Notes: generated from the letters alone by a model not told the origin. Numbered from the stretch's first letter, positions 1 through 7,835 are shown. The stretch: 10,265 nt of DNA from Saccoglossus kowalevskii (GCF_000003605.2 NW_003112002.1:2930-13194), one strand, 5' to 3'. Program-made: numbers and translations.

Positions 1-1495
1 GGGTTAGTCAGATGTAATCTGGTCACCAGTGGGTTAGTCAGATGTAGTCTGGTCACCAGTGGGTTAGTCAGACGTGGTCTGGTCACTACTGGGTTGGTCA
101 GATGTAGTATGGTCACCAGTGGGTTAGTCAGATGTAGTCTGGTCACCAGTGGGTTAGTCAGACGTGGTCTGGTCACCACTGGGTTGGTCAGATGTAGTAT
201 GGTCACCAGTGGGTTGGTCAGATGTAGTCTAGTTACCAGTGGGTTGGTCAGATGTAGTCTGGTCACCAGTGGGTTGGTCAGATGTAGTCTGGTCACCAGT
301 AGGTTGGTCAGATAAAGTCTTGTCACCAGTGGGTTGGTTAGATGTAGTCTGGTTATCAGTGAGTTGGTCAGATATAGTCTGGTCACCAGTGGGTTAGTAA
401 GATGTAGTCTGGTCACCAGTGGGTTACTCAGATGTAGTCTGGTCACCAGTGGGTTGGTCAGATGTAGTCTGGTCACCAGTAGGTTGGTAAGATGTTGTCT
501 AGTCACTAGTGGGTTGGTCAGATGTAGTCTGGTCACCAGTGGGTTAGTCAGACGTGGTCTGGTCACCAGTGGGTTGGTCAGATGTAGTATGGTCACCAGT
601 GGGTTGGTCAGATGTAGTATGGTCACCAGTGGGTTGGTCAGATGTAGTCTAGTTACCAGTGGGTTGGTCAGATATAGTCTGGTCACCAGTGGGTTGGTCA
701 GATAAAGTCTTGTCACCAGTGGGTTGGTTAGATGTAGTCTGGTTATCACTGAGTTGGTCAGATATAGTCTGGTCACCAGTGGGTTAGTAAGATGTAGTCT
801 GGTCACCAGTGGGTTAGTCAGATGTAGTCTGGTCACCAGTGGGTTGGTCAGATGTAGTCTGGTCACCAGTGGGTTGGGTCAGATTTTGTCTGGTCACCAG
901 TGGGTTGGTCACATGTAGTCTGGTCACCAGTGGGTCGGTCAGATGTAGTCTGGTCACCAGTGGGTTGGTCAGATGTAGTCTGGTCACCAGTGGGTTGGTC
1001 AGATTTAGTCTGGTCACCAGTGGGTTGGTCAGATGTAGTCTGGTCACCAGTGGGTTAGTCACATGTAGTGTGATCATCAGTGGGTTAATCAGATGTATTC
1101 TGGTCACCAGTGGGTTGGTCAGATGTAGTCTGGTCACCAGTGGGTTGGTCAGATAAAGTCTTGTCACCAGTGGGTTGGTCAGAATAGTCTGGTCACAAGT
1201 GGGTTAGTCAGATGTAGTCTGGTCACCAGTGGGTTAGTCAGATGTAGTCTGGTCACCAGTGGGTTGGTCAGATGTAGTCTGGTCACCAGTGGGTTAGTCA
1301 GATGTAGTGTGGTCACCAGTGGGTTAGTCAGATGTAGTCTGGTCACCAGTGGGTTGGTCAGATGTAGTCTGGTCACCAGTGGGCTGTTCAGATGTAGTCT
1401 GGTTATCAGTGAGTTGGTCAGATGTAGTCTGGTCATCAGTGAGTTGGTGAGATAAAGTCTGGCCACAAATGAGTTGGTCAGATGTAGTCTGGTCA
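1..1495. repeat. 30-bp minisatellite, about 50 units
   Basis: A head-to-tail array with a 30-bp period runs from the first base to about 1495, so its left end lies outside the window. The typical unit begins GGGTTGGTCAGATGTAG and ends TCTGGTCACCAGT. Most units differ by zero to four substitutions. The plus strand is G/T-rich. Each unit contains the near-palindrome CTGGT-C-ACCAG, which includes GGTCACC, a BstEII recognition sequence. The period is a multiple of three, so long frames stay open on both strands and translate into ten-residue repeats, but these are a by-product of the period. The array decays at its right edge, where the last units carry more changes and the final one ends in GGTCATTTTG. 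One unit (871-901) is 31 bp and another (1172-1200) is 29 bp, which shifts and then restores the register. Confidence 0.97.
151..870. repeat. Higher-order duplication within the 30-bp minisatellite
   Basis: Variant units recur in the same order in 151-480 and 541-870, offset by 390 bp (13 units). The order is a CAGACGTGG unit, a TAGTATGG unit, a TCTAGTTACC unit, a GATAAAGTCTTG unit, a GGTTATCA unit, a GAGTTGGTCAGATATAG unit, then a TTAGTAAG unit. In the second copy the TAGTATGG unit is doubled and one unit before GATAAAGTCTTG is missing, so the offset is 420 bp for part of the block and 390 bp elsewhere. A smaller three-unit echo links 31-120 with 121-210. This pattern is read directly from the sequence and implies block duplication by unequal exchange or replication slippage. 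Confidence 0.85.
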
Positions 1496-2492
1496 TTTTG
1501 GCAATGTCAATGGAATTACCATGCTACAATCTCTTGTTTGTGTCTCACCATGGGTATGTACAGTGCTGGGGGTGTATGTTATTGAAGTGACAATATCTGT
1601 GATTTTTATTATTCAAATATAACCACTAACATAGAGATGACCAGATCTCACTGAAATCTTGTTTAGACACAATTGCAAAATAAAAAATCAGAGAAAGGAG
1701 ATTGATAGTTACAGCTATTGTCGCTTCAAAGTATTTGGGTCAAGATTCTGCATGGTATGCAGATATTAATATTGTTTCAATTTGGAAACACTTCAAGGGA
1801 AGACTCAAAATATCATGTTGTAGTTATTTACACTGACTCAAAACAAATGTATGTTTACTGTACATGAGTTAGATGTTGTTAGATACATGTCAAACTTTCC
1901 AAGTTTTTAGATTGTCATCACCCTGACACCCTGCAGTGGACATGCAGTGCCAGCGGAATATCATGCATACCTCTCATTTGTCACCACTCTGAACATGGAC
2001 ATTGGTGTTGTTTGAATAATTTGTAGTGTAAGTAATTCTAATCTGATTCTTTACAAAACTGTTATGTAAATTAATGAATACTCTTTTATTGATGGCCCTC
2101 CATTTGAGAAGCTGTTTCAGAGAAATTTAAACTTATTTTGTATCCAAAGTATAGATTAACTGCATAATTCATGCAGAGTTCTTTATCAGTGCATACTATT
2201 TAATAACATAACTGTGCTGTCCCCTAAACTTGTCAGTGTGAACATAGCAATACCTCATCACTAGATAATTAATTTATTGGGTTTCTTTTTAAATGTAATT
2301 TTAAATAAATTTTGAAATATTTGCAGCATCCTGCTTTTGTGTTTTATTTCTCTGAAGACTAGAAAAGAGGTGCACAATGTATGATTGTAAAACACATCAA
2401 GCTTGTTGACATAGGTCACAGCAAGTACCCAAACTAACATGATTTCATTGTACTTGTCCGTATTCATTTTGGAAAAGTACAAATCTGTATGT
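1496..2492. other. Unassigned AT-rich spacer between two satellites
   Basis: No convincing gene, RNA or repeat was recognised in this 1-kb stretch. The only open frame of any length, on the minus strand across 2261-2506, is AT-rich, matches no family I know and runs into the first 97-bp repeat unit. Short motifs such as TTTATT and AATAAA occur but have no gene to attach to. Confidence 0.5.
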
Positions 2493-3171
2493 CTGCAACT
2501 TAACATAAAACTGTCAGCCCTCTGTTTTTGCTGTCCTCTGTGCAGATAAAAATTGCTTGTCTGGTGAGTGGCAGATTAGCACAGGATGACTGCAACTTAA
2601 CATAAAACTGTCAGCCCTCTGATTTTGCTGTCCTCGGTGCAGATAAAAATTGCTTGTCTGGTGAGTGGCAGATTAGCACAGGATGACTGCAACTTAACAT
2701 AGAACTGTCAGCCCTCTGTTTTTGCTGTCCTCGGTGCAGATAAAAATTGCTTGTCTGGTGAGTGGCAGATTAGCACAGGATAACTGCAACTTAACATAGA
2801 ACTGTCAGCCCTCTGTTTTTGCTGTCCTCTGTGCAGATAAAAATTGCTTGTCTGGTGAGTGGCAGATTAGCACAGGATGACTGCAACTTAACATAGAACT
2901 GTCAGCCCTCTGTTTTTGCTGTCCTCTGTGCAGATAAAAATTGCTTGTCTGGTGAGTGGCAGATTAGCACAGGATGACTGGAACTTAACATAGAACTGTC
3001 AGCCCTCTGTTTTTGCTGTCCTCTGTGCAGATAAAAATTGCTTGTCTGGTGAGTGGCAGATTAGCACAGGATGACTGCAACTTAACATAGAACTGTCAGC
3101 CCTCTGTTTTTGCTGTCCTCTGTGCAGATAAAAATTGCTTGTCTGGTGAGTGGCAGATTAGCACAGGATGA
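2493..3171 (+). other. Seven repeated acceptor / 18-nt exon / donor modules
   Basis: Every 97-bp unit contains, in order on the plus strand, a branch-point-like CTTAAC, a T/C-rich tract ending in CTGTGCAG (CGGTGCAG in units 2-3), an 18-nt block ATAAAAATTGCTTGTCTG, and GTGAGT, a strong 5' splice site. The 18-nt blocks lie at 2546-2563, 2643-2660, 2740-2757, 2837-2854, 2934-2951, 3031-3048 and 3128-3145. The intervening introns would be 79 nt. Eighteen is a multiple of three. Two reading phases stay open: phase 0 gives IKIACL, and a phase with one base carried over gives repeated DKNCLS. The motifs are seen; their use in splicing is inference. An earlier AG in CTGTCAG sits between the branch-like A and the final CAG and could compete. 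No flanking exons were identified on the plus strand. Confidence 0.4.
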
Positions 3172-3181
3172 CTGGAACTTA
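2493..3181. repeat. 97-bp tandem repeat, 7.1 copies, nearly identical
   Basis: Units start at 2493, 2590, 2687, 2784, 2881, 2978 and 3075, each exactly 97 bp from the last. A nine- to ten-base stub of an eighth unit begins at 3172. Copies differ at very few positions: ATAAAAC in units 1-2 against ATAGAAC in later units, CTCGGTG in units 2-3 against CTCTGTG elsewhere, one GATAAC for GATGAC at the end of unit 3, and CTGGAAC for CTGCAAC at the start of units 6 and 8. Units 5-6 are repeated by units 7-8, which points to a recent 194-bp duplication step. The very low divergence suggests young or homogenised copies. No transposon ends or target-site duplication were seen. The splice-like content of each unit is described separately. 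Confidence 0.97.
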
Positions 3182-3297
3182 GGCAACTCTATTTACATAC
3201 TCTCATGATGTTTTATTTTATTGAAAAAACACCCAAAAATGAACAAGTCATTGTCAATGACACGTCCCGTTCATATTTGAGTGACATGTACATTCAA

Positions 3298-3600
3298 AGC
3301 AGATCATGACCAAAATGCACCTGCATATGTACAACACATTGTACTAAATCTGAACAAAATCTATCCATGCATGACTGAGATCCGGTTCCGGAATTGTGAA
3401 AATACATGATTTTGATGCATTTTTGACCTTAAAATTGCCATCATTCAGCTATTGTTAAGCAGATCATGAAACAAATGCACATACATATTTGTGACATGAT
3501 GTACCATGTGTGTGTGAAGTTTGAACTTGATCAATCCAGACATGTCTTGGATACGGATCCAGAACTGATTTCTTTAAAACGAAATGGCCGACTTTGCTTC
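3298..3600. repeat. Diverged direct repeat, about 162-bp spacing
   Basis: AGCAGATCATGA begins at 3298 and again at 3460, and both are followed by an ACAAATGCAC- or AAAATGCAC-like stretch and a CATA-rich segment. Further on, GAGATCCGGTTCCGGAA in the first copy corresponds loosely to TGGATACGGATCCAGAACTG in the second. The similarity is clear in the first 35 bases and patchy afterwards. The second copy includes GTGAAGTTTGAACTTGATC, a style of sequence common in old interspersed repeats of marine invertebrates; that resemblance is from memory and not a database match. A weak open frame on the plus strand at 3466-3762 lies inside this repeat and is not considered a gene. Confidence 0.55.
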
Positions 3601-4408
3601 ACGGAATACCAGATATTACATACCAAGGAGCATACTAAAAAGTCTGCATATTTAATAATAACTTTATTCTTCAACGATACCATGATATCACACAAACAAA
3701 TACATTACAAACTACATGGCATCATTTGCATTTCACTCAAATTCAAACAAGAAGCTACATAAAAGTTTGAATAAGCCTGTTCTATGGACATGTGTCGACT
3801 GACTCGCACTGCACTGAAAACTAATTAAAAATAAAACACGGCTTATCAAATATTCATTCACACAAAAATAGAAATGACTGTTCTTGGTTATTTTAAATAT
3901 TATAAAATATGACATGATTTTCAATTTAATGCTCTAAAATACAAGAAATGTACAAGATATAAATATACTTTGAAATTTGTTTGAGTTATAGCACCATCCA
4001 TCAGTTTTTGTGCATGAATGGGGGGTTTATTTACTGGGTTCCTGGATTTCAGATGAGCTATCGTACACAGCGAAATCAACCCCCATACGCAGACAAAATT
4101 GGAAAGTTTTTACACCACTGTGCTCAAGTTTCTAAGGTAACAAAAGAACTTGTCTATTGGACCTATAATGGAACTATATATATGATCATATTTTCAAAAG
4201 TATAACCTGCAAACTTTTCAAAACTGAGGTATTGTGTAAAGAGAGCCTGTACTGGCTCAATTGAAGAATAGAAATTGTATATACATTTATCATTATATAA
4301 AACGATCCTCATAAAATGTACAATTATTAATTGATAACAAGTTTAGAATTAATGTTTTGCTTTATTATTATATATTATTAAGTATATTTTATATATTAAG
4401 TATCGGTA
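3601..4408. other. AT-rich non-coding stretch with one weak exon-like island
   Basis: Most of this interval is low-complexity AT-rich DNA, especially 4261-4408, where TATATTATTAAG-like runs dominate. One candidate island is described at 4053-4136. No RNA gene, transposon end or other recognisable feature was found. Confidence 0.4.
4053..4136 (+). other. Weak exon-like island (84 nt)
   Basis: An open stretch begins with ATG directly after GGATTTCAG and ends in TCTAAG followed by GTAACA, so it has an acceptor-like left edge and a donor-like right edge. It is 28 codons long and lies within a longer open frame that runs to about 4205. The translation starts MSYRTQRNQPPYADK and contains HHCAQVSK. 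I do not recognise it. It could be a lone exon, a decayed retro-copy or chance. No partner exon was identified nearby. Confidence 0.12.
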
Positions 4409-4414
4409 TTTATT
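4409..4414 (-). terminator. Possible polyadenylation signal AATAAA
   Basis: TTTATT on the plus strand reads AATAAA on the minus strand. It sits downstream of the exon-like minus-strand segments at 4475-4572 and 4793-4949. With a hexamer this common in AT-rich DNA, the assignment depends entirely on whether those segments are real. Confidence 0.15.
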
Positions 4415-4792
4415 CACTCTATTGCACCATTGACTTTCTTTCAAGCGCCAACCAACAAAATAGAACGCACTGATTTAGCGGCACCTCTGTTTATGACAAT
4501 TGACTTTGATCAAGTGTTGAACTGACCGGAGTGATACGCACCAGTCAGCTGCATTATCCGCACGGAGAGACCTGTGAATATAGCTACACTCAATACAAAC
4601 ATAAAATTCCCAACCAAATGTTATATTGAATTTGAATATCAATACTGAGTATAGACAAGAATTTATTAAATTCTTGATACAGTGTACTGGTATATCTGAA
4701 CATGGTATGGGTAAAACTAGACATGAAACGAAGTATTTGAAGTTGATCTGTTGATGCAGTGGTACCAATCAACTGTGTTGTGGAGAGAACTG

Positions 4793-4949
4793 TTATATCT
4801 GCTCAATGAGTATCTGATGTGAAATGGCATTCACTATGTCTTGACCATCCCATACCTTAAGTTGTTTTCTGCGTAAAGAAATATTTTCGACATTAAGTGA
4901 GCGAAGATCACCAAGTGGCTGTTCACATTGGTATTCGCGTCTTGTTAGT
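4793..4949 (-). other. Candidate exon of an unrecognised minus-strand gene
   Basis: Reading the minus strand from 4949, after TTATGCAG (acceptor-like), a frame stays open to a TAA at 4793-4795. The frame has no ATG and opens just after an in-frame TGA around 4990, so it would need splicing to be used. Its composition looks protein-like and includes REYQCEQPLGDL, NISLRRKQLKVWDG and IVNAISHQ. A donor-like CTTAAG/GTATGG at 4856/4855 would give a 94-nt exon; reading through gives a terminal exon. The segment is richer in CpG than its surroundings. The opposite strand is also open over much of it, so the frame alone is weak evidence. I do not recognise the family. An AATAAA on the same strand at 4409-4414 could serve as a polyadenylation signal. 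Confidence 0.22.
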
Positions 4950-4989
4950 CTGCATAATTTAATTACTAATTGAAGTTTGGATCCTCAAT

Positions 4990-5839
4990 AGTGGTATACA
5001 AGTAACTACAATGTAACAAGTGAACCAACTTTGCAATGTCTTCTGTATTTCATCTTTTTTTCACCTATTTAATCATAGCTTACAACCATATTTTGATTAA
5101 AATTGAAATCAAACATTATTTTACATAATGTGTTTTTTTTCAGAGTAGCCGCCTTGAATTTATAGTTTAGCGAGTTGTATTTTTTGTGTGTAACACTACA
5201 AAGGAAAGTCAATGGCTAGCTTTCATCAGTGGTAAGTTTGCTGCACACGCTTGACAGACAGTTTACTACATTAAAACATGTATATCTGTAATTTAATTGT
5301 TCTATGCCTAATAAATTTGTTTTTTTTAAAACAAAGATGAATTTCCAGTCTGAGTCAACTTCTGGTCCAATTGTATGAAAGTTTACTATTGGTACGGAAG
5401 AGGAGATCACTGCATTGAAACAAAAAACACACAAATGTTTAAGTTATGTGATCTGAATGAAAAAATCGCCACATTGTTATTTTCATCTGACAGTAGCAGT
5501 AATAACGATTACTACCTTAACACTTGATTACTTGACATACCGGTAGTTATCAATGATGATTACAGTAAATGTGATAATAATATACATTATGATTATTTCC
5601 CAGATACAATGTAAGACTGTGTGATGTTTACAAAAGTACAAATGTTTTTGCATTTTCACTTTAAAACTATCACCATATATTAGGCACAAGTCAGGGCATG
5701 TTTGGTCTAAGGTTCAGTATACATATGCATTTTTGGTTCAAAACAGTATATGCCCCTCAACGGATCTGCGAGACACCAATGGGTCTATGAGTTGCTTCAT
5801 AATGGGTGTGAATAATAAAGGGTGGTGCTTTCTTGTAAA
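4990..5839. other. Mostly featureless AT-rich spacer
   Basis: No supported gene or RNA was found between the minus-strand exon candidate and the 3' flank of the UNC5CL-like gene. One possible start-plus-donor arrangement on the plus strand (5213-5232) is listed separately. The minus-strand open frame at 5216-5434 has no ATG start and no recognisable domain. Confidence 0.4.
5213..5232 (+). other. Possible short first coding exon with strong splice donor
   Basis: ATGGCTAGCTTTCATCAGTG is immediately followed by GTAAGT, the consensus 5' splice site. If used, it would contribute MASFHQ plus two bases of the next codon. The position -3 base is T, so the start context is not strong. No matching downstream acceptor and exon were recognised on this strand before the antisense UNC5CL-like gene. 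Chance occurrence is quite possible. Confidence 0.12.
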
Positions 5840-5845
5840 TTTATT
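5840..5845 (-). terminator. Alternative polyadenylation signal for the UNC5CL-like gene
   Basis: TTTATT on the plus strand gives AATAAA on the minus strand about 105 bases after the stop codon. It would allow a longer 3' UTR than the hexamer next to the stop. Which one is used cannot be told from sequence. Confidence 0.35.
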
Positions 5846-5928
5846 TCATGGTTGGATTCTTTCCAATCTGATTCACCTGCATTTCTATGATTCGGTTTTA
5901 GTTTGCACTGAATTTGCATGGAACTGCT

Positions 5929-5934
5929 TTTATT
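5929..5934 (-). terminator. Polyadenylation signal close to the UNC5CL-like stop codon
   Basis: The minus strand reads AATAAA only 17 bases after the TAG stop at 5952-5954. A 3' UTR this short is unusual but possible; the second hexamer about 90 bases further on is an alternative. Confidence 0.4.
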
Positions 5935-5951
5935 GTATTACAGTGAAAAAA

Positions 5952-7835
5952 CTACAGTCGGGTGACTGGAATGGACAGAGCTGATAATGTCTCAGATTTA
6001 CAGCTTGTATCTAATTGGACGGTTATTAAGTAATCCTCAATTAGACGCTTTACATCACAACGACCAATCTTATTCATAATCATTGCCAGGTTAGACAAGT
6101 CTTCACCACGTGTTTCAAATTCCAGGAGTACGTAGTATGTGGGGCTTTCCTTCCTTTCAAAGCTGTGAATGAACCTGTCAAGGCCAAGGTATGATGCTAA
6201 TGCCTTCCAGTTCTTTCCCAATGGGCAATCTCCGTCTAACATAGCTTGAAGTTCAATCCGCAGCCAGTGTGGTATATGATAGCTTTCACTACGTTTGTAT
6301 GATGGTTCTGTGCTGGCTCTATTGGATTCCACGACAGCTGGTTTCTCATCTTTGGCTTCTGCTACTATCTTTAGTGTAGTTTGCTCTGCTTTTTTATAAC
6401 TCTGATAAGCAGCAAATGTGATATTGATTTCTTTTACTTGGTTGTTGGATGGCTTGAATACAAACTGTACATGTGGACACTCACCGTGCCAGACAGACAA
6501 GAACGGTCTAACTTCCAAGTTGTTGTCTTCATTTACCCAATCTTTACTGACTCTCATCAACTCTAAACACATAGCTCCACCGTTGCCCAAGAACAAGAAT
6601 GGCTGTGCTGGTGTCAGTAAGTAAGCATCAAATTTTGTTGCCTCATTCTGTTCTGCAAACTGTAAAGCGCAAGGAGTGTTATTAAGAAAGTAAATTCGAA
6701 CCTCATAATATTTCCCCACCTGAATTGGACGGGCAAATGCCGCTAACTGCAGCCACTTTTTGGCAACTGAATTTGTGTTGACTTGTTGTGTAAGGCATGT
6801 GAACAAAGTAAAGTGTGTTGTATATATCTGACATTCTTCCGACAGAAGTCTGATATTTTCACTAGAATTGTTCTGTTCATGGTGTATTTCCCAACTCTTT
6901 TCGGGGAAAAAATATGTCTGACTTGCCCAGATTGTCACCTCGCTTGTATCAGATGCACAGTGTTTGTAACACAAACGACAACGCTTGTTAAACTTTAGCC
7001 CATGTGGTCCACAGTAAACAACAGGACTAATAATGGACTGCTCAGAGCTCATTTGTGGGAAGTCTCCCAAGTCCCAGTCCAAGATTAGAAATATGGTTTC
7101 TTTGTGTCCTTCTGCAATTGCATATGGTGGGATGTATAACGATATTCCCATTTTGTCTAACACTAAACAATCACCAGTGTGGTCCACAGTGCGTGATATA
7201 CACACCATTAATTTTCCGCAAATTGTATGGGTTTTGCTATGCTCCATGTGTGTTTCAAGTTCTTCTAAAAGCACTGCATCTGGTAGTGATGCCAGAGATG
7301 TAGCTGCTGATCCATTCGCTGGTGATCCAGAAGGCTGAGTCAGTGATGATTCAGGTAGCTGAGTTGTTGGTGATCCAGATGGATGAGTCGGTGATGATCC
7401 AAATGGCTGGGTTGTTGATGATCCAGATGGCCAATTCGGTGTTGATCCAGATGGCTGGGTTGGTGTTGATCCAGATGGCTGGGCCGGTGATGATTCAGAT
7501 GGCTGAGCCGTAGGTGATTCAGGTGGCTTGGTCAGTGGCGATCCAAATGGCTCCTTATGTACCATCACAGTATGCGTTTCTCCCATCTGTGCATAGGATA
7601 CTGGAAATCCTGTGCCATTCATCATTACAGGTACATCATTACAAGTTTGTACAGACTGACTACACACAGATGTTTCATCACACAGATCGTCTTGACTGCC
7701 ATACATATATTGTATCACATCCCTCTCTTCACCATGGCAAAATTTTTTCCTACAGCAAATGTAGAGAATGATTCCAACTACCAAGACGACTGTTATGGAT
7801 ACAACTACAATGATCACATGATTAGGGGACGACAT
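5952..7835 (-). CDS. UNC5CL-like membrane-anchored ZU5-UPA-death domain protein
   Basis: The product from the first in-frame ATG is 627 residues. A hydrophobic segment at about 7-27, followed by CCRKK, predicts an N-terminal anchor with a cytoplasmic C-terminus; the cysteines at 27, 28 and 33 could be lipidated. A DLCD motif at 50-53 has the DxxD form of caspase sites in UNC5 receptors. A repetitive Ser/Pro/Thr/Gln linker spans 97-173. The ZU5 domain covers about 205-312 (GISLYIPPYAI, SPVVYCGPHG), the UPA domain about 349-492 (KKWLQLAAFARP, IYFLNNTPCALQ, WHGECP), and the death domain about 521-603 (NWKALASYLGLDRF). There are no Ig or thrombospondin modules, as in vertebrate UNC5CL (about 520 residues), which is a membrane-anchored death-domain protein reported to drive NF-kB and JNK signalling through IRAK/TRAF6. 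The role here is inferred from that. The frame opens at a TGA (7878-7880); the only earlier start-like codon is GTG, so ATG at 7833-7835 was chosen, although splicing or the upstream ATG at 7912 could alter the N-terminus. No introns interrupt 1.9 kb. A truncated UNC5 receptor with distant ectodomain exons is the main alternative. Confidence 0.88.
   Translation of the reverse strand: MSSPNHVIIVVVSITVVLVVGIILYICCRKKFCHGEERDVIQYMYGSQDDLCDETSVCSQSVQTCNDVPVMMNGTGFPVSYAQMGETHTVMVHKEPFGSPLTKPPESPTAQPSESSPAQPSGSTPTQPSGSTPNWPSGSSTTQPFGSSPTHPSGSPTTQLPESSLTQPSGSPANGSAATSLASLPDAVLLEELETHMEHSKTHTICGKLMVCISRTVDHTGDCLVLDKMGISLYIPPYAIAEGHKETIFLILDWDLGDFPQMSSEQSIISPVVYCGPHGLKFNKRCRLCYKHCASDTSEVTIWASQTYFFPEKSWEIHHEQNNSSENIRLLSEECQIYTTHFTLFTCLTQQVNTNSVAKKWLQLAAFARPIQVGKYYEVRIYFLNNTPCALQFAEQNEATKFDAYLLTPAQPFLFLGNGGAMCLELMRVSKDWVNEDNNLEVRPFLSVWHGECPHVQFVFKPSNNQVKEINITFAAYQSYKKAEQTTLKIVAEAKDEKPAVVESNRASTEPSYKRSESYHIPHWLRIELQAMLDGDCPLGKNWKALASYLGLDRFIHSFERKESPTYYVLLEFETRGEDLSNLAMIMNKIGRCDVKRLIEDYLITVQLDTSCKSETLSALSIPVTRL
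7317..7547 (-). repeat. In-frame 24-bp coding minisatellite (8-residue repeat)
   Basis: Within the linker between the membrane anchor and the ZU5 domain, nine and a half units of eight residues follow one another, with a consensus close to SGSSPTQP (variants PESPTAQP, SGSTPNWP, FGSSPTHP, PESSLTQP). On the plus strand the unit appears as variants of GGTGATCCAGATGGCTGAGT. The unit length keeps the frame, so copy number can change without breaking the protein. The sequence is predicted to be disordered and could be O-glycosylated only if it faced outside, which the topology does not suggest. An antisense frame rich in MIQMA repeats across 7322-7513 is its shadow. Confidence 0.9.

Noticed and set aside
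1-1495. Telomeric repeat, because many units contain GGGTTAG
   Set aside because: The hexamer occurs once per 30-bp unit and often as GGGTTGG; there is no tandem TTAGGG run.
94-1496. Long open frames on both strands translating into ten-residue repeats (SGLVRCSLVT-like and TNPLVTRLHL-like)
   Set aside because: They follow from a 30-bp period that is divisible by three. They are open on both strands, are interrupted wherever a GATAAAG variant unit occurs, and have no start, splice or promoter context.
2261-2506. 81-codon minus-strand frame
   Set aside because: Low-complexity lysine-, phenylalanine- and asparagine-rich composition typical of AT-rich non-coding DNA; it overlaps the edge of the 97-bp array.
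2493-3181. CRISPR array
   Set aside because: Units are contiguous and nearly identical over all 97 bp, with no unique spacers, and the window is eukaryotic.
3466-3762. 98-codon plus-strand frame
   Set aside because: It lies within a diverged repeat, is AT-rich, and has no recognisable domain or splice context.
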